Source of the DNA: Nakamurella flavida
Lineage (GTDB): Bacteria; Actinomycetota; Actinomycetes; Mycobacteriales; Nakamurellaceae
Direction of reading: 5' to 3'
Assembly: GCF_030811475.1 (NCBI RefSeq)
Contig: NZ_JAUSQV010000001.1
Coordinates: forward strand, 1,635,501 to 1,699,500
DNA length: 64,000 nt
Part shown: positions 31,509 through 44,564 of the stretch, in pieces
How positions within the stretch are numbered: the stretch's first letter is position 1
Layout: the number at the start of each line of letters is the position of its first letter
Notes under the pieces: model-generated
What the model was told of the DNA's origin: nothing
Seen by the model: only the letters and a program-made list of their open reading frames with translations
Database searches by the model: none
Position numbers and translations under genes: made by a program

Positions 31509-32174
31509 ATGACCACCACGCCGCAGGTCCTCCCCCCGTCCGCCACCGACCCCGTCCCGAACGGCACTGCCCCGGCCGCATGCGCATGCCAGGGTTGCGA
31601 CGCCCACTCCGCCGGCGCCGCCCGGAACGGCACCACCCGTCGTCGCGCCCTCCAGGTGGCCGGCGCCGGTGCCGGCGCGGCCTTCCTGGCCGCCTGCGGG
31701 TCGTCCGCGACCACCGCCGCCAGCTCCCCGGCGGCCACCTCCGCCGCGGCGACGTCCGCGGCGAGTTCCGCCGCGAGCTCGGCGAGCAGCGCGGCCCCGT
31801 CCAGCAGCGCGGCCACCTCGGCGGCCAGCAGTGCGGCCACCAGTGCCGCGTCGAGCTCCGCCAGCAGCGCGGCACCGGTGAGTGGGATCGTGGCCCTGGC
31901 GGACGTTCCGGTGGGCGGCTCGGTCTCCGCGACCGCGCCCGATGGTTCGCCGATCATCATCGCGCAGCCCACCGAGGGCTCCGCGGTCGCCTGGAGCGCC
32001 ATCTGCACGCACCAGGGCTGCACCGTCGTGCCGGCCTCGGGCACCGAGCTGGACTGCCCGTGCCACGGGTCGGTGTTCGACGCCGCCACCGGGGCGGCCA
32101 CCAAGGGACCGGCCAAGACCGCCCTACCGGCGTTCGCCGTGACGGTCGAGGGCGGGCAGGTCGTCGCGAGCTAA
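31509..32174 (+). CDS. Exported Rieske [2Fe-2S] lipoprotein (twin-arginine signal)
   Basis: 221-residue exported iron-sulphur protein. The order is: a 40-residue n-region with a CXCXXC motif (Cys25, 27, 30), twin-arginine TRRRALQVA (residues 43-51), hydrophobic core and lipobox LAAC with Cys63, an Ala/Ser-only linker of about 60 residues (64-122), then a compact Rieske domain. Cluster ligands are in CTHQGC (Cys166, His168) and CPCHGS (Cys183, His186), with the disulphide pair Cys171/Cys185. Export by Tat means the cluster is inserted before translocation. No bc1-type cytochrome gene is adjacent, so it is not part of QcrA's operon; its electron partner is unknown. Divergent from the sigL operon. 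Confidence 0.92.
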   Translation: MTTTPQVLPPSATDPVPNGTAPAACACQGCDAHSAGAARNGTTRRRALQVAGAGAGAAFLAACGSSATTAASSPAATSAAATSAASSAASSASSAAPSSSAATSAASSAATSAASSSASSAAPVSGIVALADVPVGGSVSATAPDGSPIIIAQPTEGSAVAWSAICTHQGCTVVPASGTELDCPCHGSVFDAATGAATKGPAKTALPAFAVTVEGGQVVAS

Positions 32175-32212
32175 CCCCGTCCGGCCGTGACCACGGCAGG
32201 CACCCCGAGAAC

Positions 32213-32254
32213 GCAGAACGGCCCGGCTCCCCTGAGGGAACCGGGCCGTTCTGC
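32213..32254. terminator. Bidirectional terminator between the Rieske gene and rpoC
   Basis: A 14-bp stem (arm GCAGAACGGCCCGG) with further pairing TCCC/GGGA around CTGA. It is placed 39 bases after the Rieske stop and 53 bases after the rpoC stop in the convergent direction, and would serve both. Confidence 0.85.
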
Positions 32255-32307
32255 ACTGCAGGACATCCCGGTCGGCGGTGTCCGGTGGACGCCGCCGACC
32301 GCTCGGA

Positions 32308-36234
<3,927 letters not shown>

Positions 36235-36407
36235 TGGTGGCACGTCCCTGTCTGTCGAAATATCAGGTGGCCGTCCGGGGCGACACCGTGGTGCGGTGCC
36301 GGCGGCCGACCGGGGTGGAGGTGGCGTCCCGGCGGGCCGGCCCACCCGTCTCAGGGGTGGACCGACCCGACCGGGTCTCCGTTCAGATCGCGGGGATCAC
36401 GGGGCGG

Positions 36408-39400
36408 TCAGTTGACCAGGTCGTCGACCGAGGCCGACTCGTTGCGCGACAGGTTGATCCCGAGGTTGGCCGCAGCCCGCTCGAGGTCGTCGTCGTCGGT
36501 GTCGCGCATCTCGATGGTCATGCCGTCGCTGGAGAGCACCTCGACGTTCAGGCACAGCGCCTGGAGCTCCTTGAGGAGCACCTTGAACGATTCGGGGATG
36601 CCCGGCTCCGGGATGTTCTCGCCCTTGACGATGGCCTCGTAGACCTTGACGCGGCCCACGATGTCGTCGGACTTGATCGTCAACAGCTCCTGCAGCGTGT
36701 AGGCGGCGCCGTAGGCCTGCATGGCCCAGCACTCCATCTCGCCGAATCGCTGTCCACCGAACTGCGCCTTACCACCCAGGGGCTGCTGCGTGATCATCGA
36801 GTACGGCCCGGTCGAACGAGCGTGGATCTTGTCGTCGACCAGGTGGAGCAGCTTGATGATGTACATGTAGCCCACGGCGACCGGGTACGGGAACGGCTCC
36901 CCGGTACGGCCGTCGAACAGGGTGGCCTTGCCCTCCTGGGAGACGAGGCGATCGCCGTCCCGGGTGGGGGTGGTGGAGCCCAGCAGGCCGATGATCTCGT
37001 CCTCCGAGGCACCGGAGAACACCGGCGAGGCGGTCTTGGTGAACGGCGCGGCGGACCGCGACGCCTCATCCAGGTTGGCGGCCCACTCGGGCAGCCCCTC
37101 CACGTTCCAGCCCTGTGCGGCGACCCACCCGAGGTGTGTCTCCAGGATCTGTCCGATGTTCATCCGTCGCGGCACACCGTGCGGGTTGAGCACGATGTCG
37201 ACCGGGGTGCCGTCGGGCAGGAAGGGCATGTCCTCGACCGGCAGGATCTTGCCGATGACGCCCTTGTTGCCGTGCCGGCCGGCGAGCTTGTCGCCGTCCT
37301 GGATCTTCCGCTTCTGGGCCACGTAGACGCGGACCAGCTCGTTGACGCCCGGGGGCAGCTCGGCGCCCTCGTCCTCGCGGTTGAAGACGCGGATGCCGAT
37401 GACCTTGCCGGTCTCGCCGTGGGGCACCTTGAGGGAGGTGTCGCGGACCTCGCGGGCCTTCTCGCCGAAGATCGCGCGGAGCAGGCGCTCCTCCGGGGTC
37501 AGCTCGGTCTCGCCCTTGGGCGTCACCTTGCCGACCAGGATGTCGCCGTCCTGGACCTCGGCGCCGATGCGGATGATGCCGCGCTCGTCGAGATCGGCCA
37601 GCACGTCCTCGGAGACGTTCGGGATGTCCCGGGTGATCTCCTCGGGCCCGAGCTTGGTGTCCCGGGCGTCGATCTCGTGCTCCTCGATGTGGATCGAGGT
37701 CAGCACGTCGTCCTGGACGATGCGCTGCGACAGGATGATCGCGTCCTCGTAGTTGTGCCCCTCCCACGGCATGAAGGCCACGAGCAGGTTCTTGCCCAGG
37801 GCCATCTCACCGCCGTCGGTGCACGGGCCGTCGGCGATGACGTCGCCGGCCTCCACGCGGGCGCCCTCGTCCACGATCGGCTTCTGGTTGAAGCTCGTGC
37901 CCTGGTTGGAGCGACGGAACTTGTTCAGCCGGTACGTGCGGTGGCTGCCGTCGTCGGCCATCACCGAGATGAAGTCCGCGGTCGCCTCCTCGACGACACC
38001 CGACTTCTCCGCGATGACGACGTCGCCGGCGTCCTTGGCCGCGCGGGCCTCCATGCCGGTGCCGACCAGCGGCGCCTCGCTGCGCAGCAGCGGGACGGAC
38101 TGACGCTGCATGTTGGCGCCCATCAGCGCACGGTTGGCCTCGTCGTGCTCCAGGAACGGGATCATCGCGGTGGCGACGGAGACCGTCTGCCGCGGGGACA
38201 CGTCCATGTACTCGACCTCGGACGGATCGACCTGGTCGACCTCGCCGGAGCCCTTGCGGCGCACCAGCACCCGGGCCTCGGAGAACGATCCCTCACCGTC
38301 CAGCTTGGCGTTGGCCTGGGCGATGATGAAGCGGTCCTCCTCGTCCGCGGTCAGGTAGTCGATCTGGTCGGTGACCCGACCGTCGGTGACCTTGCGGTAC
38401 GGGGTCTCGATGAAGCCGAACGGGTTCACCCGCGCGAAGGTCGACAGCGAGCCGATGAGGCCGATGTTCGGGCCCTCGGGGGTCTCGATCGGGCACATCC
38501 GGCCGTAGTGGGACGGGTGCACGTCGCGGACCTCGAGCGAGGCGCGATCACGGGACAGACCGCCGGGCCCGAGCGCCGACAGGCGACGCTTGTGGGTCAG
38601 ACCCGCGAGCGGGTTGGTCTGATCCATGAACTGCGACAGCTGGCTGGTGCCGAAGAACTCCTTGATGGAGGCGACGACGGGCCGGATGTTGATCAGGGTC
38701 TGCGGCGTGATGGCCTCGACGTCCTGCGTGGTCATCCGCTCGCGGACGACGCGCTCCATCCGGGACAGACCCACGCGGATCTGGTTCTGGATGAGCTCGC
38801 CGACCGTGCGCAGGCGACGGTTGCCGAAGTGGTCGATGTCGTCGGTCTCGACGGGCATCTCGCGGGTACCGCTGGGGTTCCACTCCGTCTGCCCCTCGTG
38901 CAGACGCAGCAGGTACTCCACGGTGGCCAGCAGATCGTTCTCGGTCAGGGTGCCGACACTGGTGGCGGTGTCCTGGCCGAGCTTCTTGTTGACCTTGTAC
39001 CGGCCGACCTTGGCCAGGTCGTAGCGCTTGTCCTTGAAGAACAGGTTCTCCAGCAGGGCCTGCGCGCTCTCGCGGGTCGGCGGCTCGCCGGGACGCAGCT
39101 TGCGGTAGATGTCCAGCAGCGCCTCGTCCGTGCCGGCGATGTGGTCCTTCTCCAGGGTGGCCAGCAGGACCGGCGACCAGGAGAAGTGCTCACGGATGCG
39201 CTCGGTGTCCCAGCCCAGGGCCTTCAGCAGGACGGTGACCGGCTGGCGCCGCTTGCGGTCGATGCGCACACCGATGGTGTCGCGCTTGTCGATGTCGAAC
39301 TCGAGCCAGGCACCCCGCGAAGGGATGACCTTGACGGAGAAGACGTCCTTGCCCGCGGTCTTGTCCAGGTTGCGGTCGAAGTACACACCGGGCGACCGGA

Positions 39401-39860
39401 CGAGCTGGGAGACCACGACACGTTCGGTGCCGTTGATGATGAAGGTGCCCTTGCTCGTCATCATGGGGAAGTCGCCCATGAAGACGGTCTGGGACTTGAT
39501 CTCACCGGTCTCGCGGTTCTCGAACTCGGCGGTGACGAAGAGCGGTGCCGAGTAGGTCATGTCCTTGTCGCGGCACTCCTCCTCGGTCGCCTTGACCTCG
39601 TCGAAACGCGGGTCGGAGAACGACAGGGAGAGATCGCCGGAGAAGTCCTCGATCGGGGAGATCTCGTCGAGGATCTCGTCCAGACCACTGGGCGTGGGCT
39701 CGGTCTGCCGGCTGCGCCAGACGGGGCCGCCGACCAACCAGTCGAAGGAGTCCGTCTGCAGGGCGAGGAGGTTGGGCACCTCGAGCGGTTCGCGGAGTTT
39801 GGCGAACGACACCCGCGAGGCGCCTGAGGAGGTGTTCTTGGGCGTGGCCGTGACTGCCAA
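36408..39860 (-). CDS. rpoB: DNA-directed RNA polymerase subunit beta
   Basis: 1150-residue subunit beginning at TTG 39860 with AAAGGA eight bases upstream; the open frame continues far upstream but without homology. N-terminal block [20 protein letters not shown] aligns with the mycobacterial start region. The rifampicin pocket is intact except two positions: [20 protein letters not shown] has Thr and Ala where E. coli has Asn518 and Ser522. The key Asp516, His526 and Ser531 are unchanged. C-terminal [18 protein letters not shown] is conserved. Confidence 0.98.
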   Translation of the reverse strand: MAVTATPKNTSSGASRVSFAKLREPLEVPNLLALQTDSFDWLVGGPVWRSRQTEPTPSGLDEILDEISPIEDFSGDLSLSFSDPRFDEVKATEEECRDKDMTYSAPLFVTAEFENRETGEIKSQTVFMGDFPMMTSKGTFIINGTERVVVSQLVRSPGVYFDRNLDKTAGKDVFSVKVIPSRGAWLEFDIDKRDTIGVRIDRKRRQPVTVLLKALGWDTERIREHFSWSPVLLATLEKDHIAGTDEALLDIYRKLRPGEPPTRESAQALLENLFFKDKRYDLAKVGRYKVNKKLGQDTATSVGTLTENDLLATVEYLLRLHEGQTEWNPSGTREMPVETDDIDHFGNRRLRTVGELIQNQIRVGLSRMERVVRERMTTQDVEAITPQTLINIRPVVASIKEFFGTSQLSQFMDQTNPLAGLTHKRRLSALGPGGLSRDRASLEVRDVHPSHYGRMCPIETPEGPNIGLIGSLSTFARVNPFGFIETPYRKVTDGRVTDQIDYLTADEEDRFIIAQANAKLDGEGSFSEARVLVRRKGSGEVDQVDPSEVEYMDVSPRQTVSVATAMIPFLEHDEANRALMGANMQRQSVPLLRSEAPLVGTGMEARAAKDAGDVVIAEKSGVVEEATADFISVMADDGSHRTYRLNKFRRSNQGTSFNQKPIVDEGARVEAGDVIADGPCTDGGEMALGKNLLVAFMPWEGHNYEDAIILSQRIVQDDVLTSIHIEEHEIDARDTKLGPEEITRDIPNVSEDVLADLDERGIIRIGAEVQDGDILVGKVTPKGETELTPEERLLRAIFGEKAREVRDTSLKVPHGETGKVIGIRVFNREDEGAELPPGVNELVRVYVAQKRKIQDGDKLAGRHGNKGVIGKILPVEDMPFLPDGTPVDIVLNPHGVPRRMNIGQILETHLGWVAAQGWNVEGLPEWAANLDEASRSAAPFTKTASPVFSGASEDEIIGLLGSTTPTRDGDRLVSQEGKATLFDGRTGEPFPYPVAVGYMYIIKLLHLVDDKIHARSTGPYSMITQQPLGGKAQFGGQRFGEMECWAMQAYGAAYTLQELLTIKSDDIVGRVKVYEAIVKGENIPEPGIPESFKVLLKELQALCLNVEVLSSDGMTIEMRDTDDDDLERAAANLGINLSRNESASVDDLVN

Positions 39861-40086
39861 GATTCGTCCTTTCGAGGACTGGCACTGACTACTGGGCGTG
39901 CATCTGGTTGCGCCCGCCCCCCCGGGCCACCACCGCACCCGTCCGGCCTGGGCGGACGAGCGGGGCGGTGCTGACTCGGGTGACGGAACCGCCCCGGAGG
40001 GCATACCCGCAGGTCCGGGGGCCGGAACTCCGGTGAGGAGCGGCTCAGGACAGACGGGCAGCACAAAGAGGGCAGCGCAATGACGA

Positions 40087-40115
40087 AGCCTAGCAGAGAA
40101 GGGCAGCCTTTTCCA
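40087..40115 (-). promoter_or_regulatory. Candidate promoter for rpoB-rpoC
   Basis: Minus strand: -35 TGGAAA (40110-40115), 17-base spacer, -10 TAGGCT (40087-40092). Leader of about 220 bases before rpoB TTG. The -10 is a common actinobacterial form; the -35 is weaker. Confidence 0.4.
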
Positions 40116-40482
40116 GACGTACCCTCCGGCCGACGATTCGACGGAGACCTCGGGGACGGTGGACACCCGGGTCGGCTCGGCCGATGTCGTACAGAAGGAC
40201 GCGGCCCGCAATATGACCGACGTCGAGTGCATAGCGTGGCCCGCGCGGGTGCCCTGCGTCAAGCACGACGCCGCATTTGCCGGCCGGGTTCGCACGAACG
40301 GGCAGGGGGACGCCCGGGTGGGTGGCCCCGGGACGACCCGGCCCGTCGAGCCAACGGCCGGGCCGCTCCCCCGCCGGTCCGAACCCCTCCCGTGCCGCCC
40401 CGGCCCTCTTGCGACAACGCCCCGAACCCTCGTACCCCGGGGCGCACACCGCACGACTGCGGACGACCCGCCGCCGGAACGC
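40116..40482. other. Non-coding gap between rplL terminator and rpoB promoter
   Basis: About 370 bases without a credible gene. A minus-strand TTGACG (rc at 40256-40261) and TATGCA have too long a spacing (23) to count as a promoter, and CATATT nearby lacks a partner. Additional rpoB promoters may lie here. Confidence 0.4.
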
Positions 40483-40522
40483 CGAACGGGGCGGGCCCGC
40501 TGATGCGGACCCGCCCCGTTCG
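40483..40522 (-). terminator. Strong terminator after rplJ-rplL
   Basis: A 13-bp stem (arm CGAACGGGGCGGG), one mismatch, then four more pairs around TGAT. It lies 66 bases after the rplL stop and separates rplJL from rpoBC. Confidence 0.85.
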
Positions 40523-40588
40523 AGCGGCGCCCGGGGTGAACCGGGCGGCGTGGTGGTGCGGTGGTACTGGAACGCGGTCAGCGCACCG

Positions 40589-40981
40589 TCACTTGACGGT
40601 GGCCTTGGCGCCGGCCTCTTCGAGCTTGGCCTTGGCAGCCTCGGCGGCCTCCTTGGGGGCCTTCTCCAGGATGGCCTTGGGGGCGGCGTCGACGAGATCC
40701 TTGGCTTCCTTCAGACCCAGGCCGGAGACGATCTCGCGGACGGCCTTGATGACCTGGACCTTCTTCTCACCGGCGGACTCGAGGATGACGTCGAACTCGT
40801 CCTGCTCCTCGACGGCCTCGGCGGGGGCGCCGCCACCCGGGCCGGCGGGGCCGGCCACGGCGACGGGGGCCGCGGCGGTGACGCCGAAGGTCTCCTCGAA
40901 GGACTTCACGAACTCGGACAGCTCGATGAGGGTGAGCTCCTTGAAGGCCTCGAGCAGCTCATCGGTGGACAGCTTCGCCAT
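40589..40981 (-). CDS. rplL: 50S ribosomal protein L7/L12
   Basis: 130-residue stalk protein that recruits elongation-factor GTPases. N-terminal dimerisation part [20 protein letters not shown], an Ala/Gly/Pro hinge, and the C-terminal factor-binding domain [20 protein letters not shown] with [10 protein letters not shown]. Follows rplJ after 108 bases, as usual; a terminator follows it. Confidence 0.98.
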   Translation of the reverse strand: MAKLSTDELLEAFKELTLIELSEFVKSFEETFGVTAAAPVAVAGPAGPGGGAPAEAVEEQDEFDVILESAGEKKVQVIKAVREIVSGLGLKEAKDLVDAAPKAILEKAPKEAAEAAKAKLEEAGAKATVK

Positions 40982-41089
40982 GGTGGCGTCCTTTCAGATG
41001 CCGACCGCCTGGCTCGCGCGCAGGTGGTCGTGGGTGGGGATGTGACGTGTGGTTCGGGGTGGTGCGGGTACGGCAGGAGCGCGGTGCGC

Positions 41090-41689
41090 TCAGACCGCGG
41101 CGGTCTCGACCGGGGCCTCGGCGGCCTCGGCGGGACTGTCGGCAGCGTCGGCCGGAGCCTCGGCGGCCGGAGCGTCGCTCGCGCGCTGCTCCTGCAGGGC
41201 CGCAGCCAACCGGGCCACCTGGGAGGGCAGCTGGTTGAACATGACGGCGGCCTTGGTGAGGGTGCCCAGCATGGCGCCGGCCATCTTGGCCAGGAGGACC
41301 TCGCGGGACTCCAGATCGGCCAGCTTGGTGACCTCGGACGGGTCGAGGGCCTTGCCCTCGAGGTACCCACCCTTGATGACCAGCAGCGGGTGCGTCCGGG
41401 CGAAGTCGCGCAGCGCCTTCGCAGCGTCGACGGGCTCGCCGGAGATGAACGCGACCGCGGTCGGACCGGTGAACAGGTCGTCGAGGCCGGCGACGCCGGC
41501 ATCGGCGGCCGCCCGCTTGACCAGGGTGTTCTTCGCCACCGCGTAGGTGGTGTCGGCACCCATGGCGCGGCGCAGCTCGGTCAGCTGGGACATGGTCAGC
41601 CCGCGGTACTCGGTGATGACCGCGGCGCTGGAAGAGCGGAACTTCTCGGTGATCTCAGCCACCGTGGCGACCTTGTCGGCTTTGGCCAT
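41090..41689 (-). CDS. rplJ: 50S ribosomal protein L10
   Basis: Stalk base protein that binds L7/L12 dimers; in many bacteria it represses its own mRNA. Start ATG 41689 with AGGAGG at the ideal distance. 199 residues: [40 protein letters not shown], and a C-terminal region for L12 binding followed by a 30-residue Ala/Glu/Pro-rich tail. A long leader (about 280 bases) precedes it. Confidence 0.98.
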   Translation of the reverse strand: MAKADKVATVAEITEKFRSSSAAVITEYRGLTMSQLTELRRAMGADTTYAVAKNTLVKRAAADAGVAGLDDLFTGPTAVAFISGEPVDAAKALRDFARTHPLLVIKGGYLEGKALDPSEVTKLADLESREVLLAKMAGAMLGTLTKAAVMFNQLPSQVARLAAALQEQRASDAPAAEAPADAADSPAEAAEAPVETAAV

Positions 41690-41975
41690 GTGTCGCCTCC
41701 TTTCCGGGCCGGCCCCGAGGGACCGGCTGTCTGCGTCGTGTCGCGGGGGCGGCGATGCCGCCCCACCCACGCCAGGACGCCGGATCGAGGAGCAGAGACG
41801 ACGAACGCCCCGGCGCAGGGCGCACGGGGCGGAAGGAAGCACCGGTGACGGCGCCTGCTCGAACCTCGTCCTCCTGCGTGGGCCGCCCGGGTGACTGCTC
41901 CGGGACCTTCATCCACGGTGACCCGGATGTTCTCGGGGCATGCGGAAGCCGACGGTCTTGGGTGGATCAGGACTG
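41690..41975 (-). other. Long rplJ leader with a hairpin (possible L10 leader)
   Basis: No gene in these ~285 bases. A stem CGCCCCG/CGGGGCG (41806-41831) encloses a second GCGC/GCGC stem and lies 115 bases before the rplJ start. L10-leader RNAs, the binding site for the L10(L12)4 complex, are known here in many phyla; the match to that class needs covariance testing. Confidence 0.45.
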
Positions 41976-42005
41976 ACAGTACGCCACCCGGGGCGGGACC
42001 ACCAA
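41976..42005 (-). promoter_or_regulatory. Candidate promoter for rplJ-rplL
   Basis: Minus strand: -35 TTGGTG (42000-42005), 18-base spacer, -10 TACTGT (41976-41981), just past the end of the upstream lipoprotein gene. Predicted start near 41969. Confidence 0.5.
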
Positions 42006-42037
42006 CCGGGGCCGTGACCGCCATCGGGTGAAGCGGC

Positions 42038-42928
42038 TCAGGGAGTGGCCACCTCGGCCGGATCGGGAGCCGTGACGCTCACGGCCTCGTCGAAGGCGCT
42101 GAAGACGAGGGTATCGCCGTACTCGACCCCGTCGGCGATCACGGTGGAGTCCAGCGTGCGCACGCGGTCCTGCTCGTCCACCGCGATGTCCACCGAGATG
42201 GAGCCCTCGACGTCATCGAACAGGGTGGTGTCGTCGAGCCATGCCATCCCGACGAGCATGGTGGAGGCGTCCCGCTCGGCGATCTCGACCCGGTACCGCT
42301 GGACCGCGGCCCCGTCCACGGTGTCCGCGCCCAGATCGAGCACCTCCTGCGCCCCGCCGATGAACGACAGGTCGTAGGCGAGGTCCTCCGGGTAGCCGTA
42401 ATCGCAGTAGTAAGCGATGAACGCCCCGGCGAGGGCTCCGTCGTCCTGATCGGCCTCGTCCACCTCCGGGTCGATCGGCACCTCCACCCAGGGGGTGGTG
42501 ACCTCCAGACCCTCGGGCGGCGGGCTCGCGTAGGCCCGCCGGTCGACGCAGCGGATCTCCTCGATGGACCAGAGTTCGACCGACGGCGGGGTGAAGGTGA
42601 CGACCCGGTCCACCCGGTCCCCCACCCGGGTCTCTTCCACCCGGTACTCGTCGGTCGACACCGGATCCCGGTGCACCACGGTCCGGGTCATCGACGACAG
42701 CGCGGCCTGGGCAGAGACCACCCCGTCGGCGAGCTCGGTCAGGTCCCGGGTGGACAGCGGCCGCTCGATCACGACTCCCGGTGCCGCCTGCGGGCTACCG
42801 GCGACCACCGAGGTGCAGGAGGTGAGCACCAGCACCAGCGGCACCAGGGCCGGCCAGAGCCGCCGGAGATGCAGCGGCCGACCACGACGGTCGTCGACCG
42901 GGTGGGGGGCGGTACCTGCTGGGATCAC
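42038..42928 (-). CDS. Hypothetical lipoprotein
   Basis: About 296 residues from GTG 42928 (GGAG just upstream; start uncertain). A signal with arginines then LVPLVLVLTSC gives a lipobox at about residue 35. The mature part (ERPLSTRDLTELADGVVSAQ, VVTFTPPSVELWSIEEIRCV and SVDIAVDEQDRVRTLDSTVI) resembles the LppX/LprG-like or LolA-like two-layer folds in outline, but I do not recognise a specific family. Its acidic, small-residue composition fits an exported soluble domain. It lies between rplA and rplJ, an unusual place; nothing links it with translation. Confidence 0.75.
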   Translation of the reverse strand: MIPAGTAPHPVDDRRGRPLHLRRLWPALVPLVLVLTSCTSVVAGSPQAAPGVVIERPLSTRDLTELADGVVSAQAALSSMTRTVVHRDPVSTDEYRVEETRVGDRVDRVVTFTPPSVELWSIEEIRCVDRRAYASPPPEGLEVTTPWVEVPIDPEVDEADQDDGALAGAFIAYYCDYGYPEDLAYDLSFIGGAQEVLDLGADTVDGAAVQRYRVEIAERDASTMLVGMAWLDDTTLFDDVEGSISVDIAVDEQDRVRTLDSTVIADGVEYGDTLVFSAFDEAVSVTAPDPAEVATP

Positions 42929-43155
42929 CGGGCTCCGATCCTGGCCGCACCCGGACGGATGCGAGGGACGTCCAGTATCCGGGGACCGATGGCCGCGCGG
43001 GCTCCCCGGACGGACGATTCCTCGGACCCGTTCGGGGCGGCCGGGCCGGATCGGCCGGCCCGACCGCACCTCCCACGGGATCGTCGGCGGACGCCCTGAC
43101 TCCCCGGACGCGATCTGGACCCACGCCGCCGCGCCGTGTGACCGCCCCCGGACAG

Positions 43156-43190
43156 CACGAAGCCCCGACCGGAACGGTCGGGGCTTCGTG
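43156..43190 (-). terminator. Terminator after rplK-rplA
   Basis: A 16-bp perfect hairpin (arm CACGAAGCCCCGACCG, loop GAA) lies 16 bases after the rplA stop. One of the strongest terminators in the window. Confidence 0.9.
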
Positions 43191-43206
43191 GAGCAGGAGC
43201 TCACCG

Positions 43207-43926
43207 TCAGGCGGTGGCGTCCTCGTTCTCGAGCAGGTTGCGGGTGCGGGACGGGTCGACCAGGATGCCCGGGCCCATCGTCGTCGCGAACGCGATCTTC
43301 TTGATGTACTTGCCCTTGGCCGCGGACGGCTTGATGCGGAGCACCTCGTCGAGGGCGGCGGCGTAGTTCTCCACCAGCTTCTCGGTCGGGAACGACACCT
43401 TGCCGATGACCAGGTGCAGGTTCGAGGCCTTGTCGACCCGGAAGTTCACCTTGCCGCCCTTGATGTCCGCGACGGCCTTGGCGACGTCGGCGGTGACCGT
43501 GCCGGTCTTCGGGTTCGGCATCAGACCACGCGGGCCCAGTACCCGGGCGATCCGGCCGACCTTGGCCATCTGGTCGGGGGTGGCGATCGCGGCGTCGAAG
43601 TCGAGCCAGCCGCCCTGGATGCGGGCGATCAGGTCGTCCGCACCGACGACGTCGGCGCCGGCGGCCTCGGCCTCGGCGGCCTTGTCACCGACGGCGAACA
43701 CGATGACGCGGGCGGTCTTGCCGGTGCCGTGCGGCAGGTTGACGGTGCCACGGACCATCTGGTCGGCCTTGCGGGGGTCGACCCCGAGGACCATGGCGAC
43801 CTCGACGGTGGCGTCCATCTTGGTCGCCGACGTCTTGCGGGCCAGCTCGGCAGCCTCGAGGGGGCTGTAGAGGTTGTCGCGGTCGATCAGTTCCGCGGCC
43901 TGGCGGTAGGCCTTGCTGCGCTTCAT
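43207..43926 (-). CDS. rplA: 50S ribosomal protein L1
   Basis: 239-residue stalk protein near the E site; autogenous repressor of rplK-rplA in E. coli. [40 protein letters not shown] and [20 protein letters not shown] are the family signatures. C-terminal [20 protein letters not shown]. Follows rplK by 113 bases and is closed by the hairpin at 43156-43190. Confidence 0.98.
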   Translation of the reverse strand: MKRSKAYRQAAELIDRDNLYSPLEAAELARKTSATKMDATVEVAMVLGVDPRKADQMVRGTVNLPHGTGKTARVIVFAVGDKAAEAEAAGADVVGADDLIARIQGGWLDFDAAIATPDQMAKVGRIARVLGPRGLMPNPKTGTVTADVAKAVADIKGGKVNFRVDKASNLHLVIGKVSFPTEKLVENYAAALDEVLRIKPSAAKGKYIKKIAFATTMGPGILVDPSRTRNLLENEDATA

Positions 43927-44039
43927 GTCATCTCCTGGATGTGGGGTGTGGAGTTCGTGGTCGACGGGCCGCGCTCGGCCCTCCCACGCGGTGACGACCC
44001 GGCCGGGTCGCTCGTGCAGGTGGAGCAGGGTGGATCGGA

Positions 44040-44474
44040 TCAGCCGCTGACGGTGATGCCCATGGAGCGGGCGGTGCCGGCGATGATCTTCTCGGCGGCC
44101 TCGACGTCGTTGGCGTTGAGGTCGGCCTGCTTGGTGGCGGCGATCTCGCGGATCTGCGCCGCGGTGACCGAGGCGACCTTGGTGGTGTGCGGCGTGCCGG
44201 AGCCCTTCTCCACACCGGCGGCCTTGAGCAGCAGGCGCGCGGCGGGCGGGGTCTTCAGCTTGAACTCGAACGAACGGTCCTCGTACACGGAGATCTCGAC
44301 CGGGACCACGTCACCGCGCTGGGACTCGGTGGCCGCGTTGTAGGCCTTGCAGAACTCCATGATGTTGACGCCGTGCTGGCCGAGTGCCGGGCCGACCGGC
44401 GGTGCCGGGTTGGCCAGGCCGGCCTTGATCTGCAGCTTGATGACAGCTGACAGCTTCTTCTTCTTCGGGGGCAT
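44040..44474 (-). CDS. rplK: 50S ribosomal protein L11
   Basis: 144-residue protein of the GTPase-associated centre and thiostrepton site. [40 protein letters not shown] and the C-terminal MGITVSG-type ending are characteristic. The prolines of the thiostrepton region are unchanged. It begins 90 bases after nusG. Confidence 0.98.
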   Translation of the reverse strand: MPPKKKKLSAVIKLQIKAGLANPAPPVGPALGQHGVNIMEFCKAYNAATESQRGDVVPVEISVYEDRSFEFKLKTPPAARLLLKAAGVEKGSGTPHTTKVASVTAAQIREIAATKQADLNANDVEAAEKIIAGTARSMGITVSG

Positions 44475-44564
44475 GTCTCTTCCTCGTGGCAGTACTGGGT
44501 GTGCCGGTGGTACCGACCGGACGGTCGGACCGTGTGTTCCCCGCCGGGACTCGTCCAGATCTTG

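Noticed and set aside
36237-39827. Long open frame (~1200 codons) on the plus strand opposite rpoB
   Set aside because: Antisense shadow of rpoB; no ribosome site or recognisable domain.
40200-40270. TTGACG plus TATGCA as an rpoB promoter
   Set aside because: Spacer of 23 bases is outside the workable range; the site at 40087-40115 is better.
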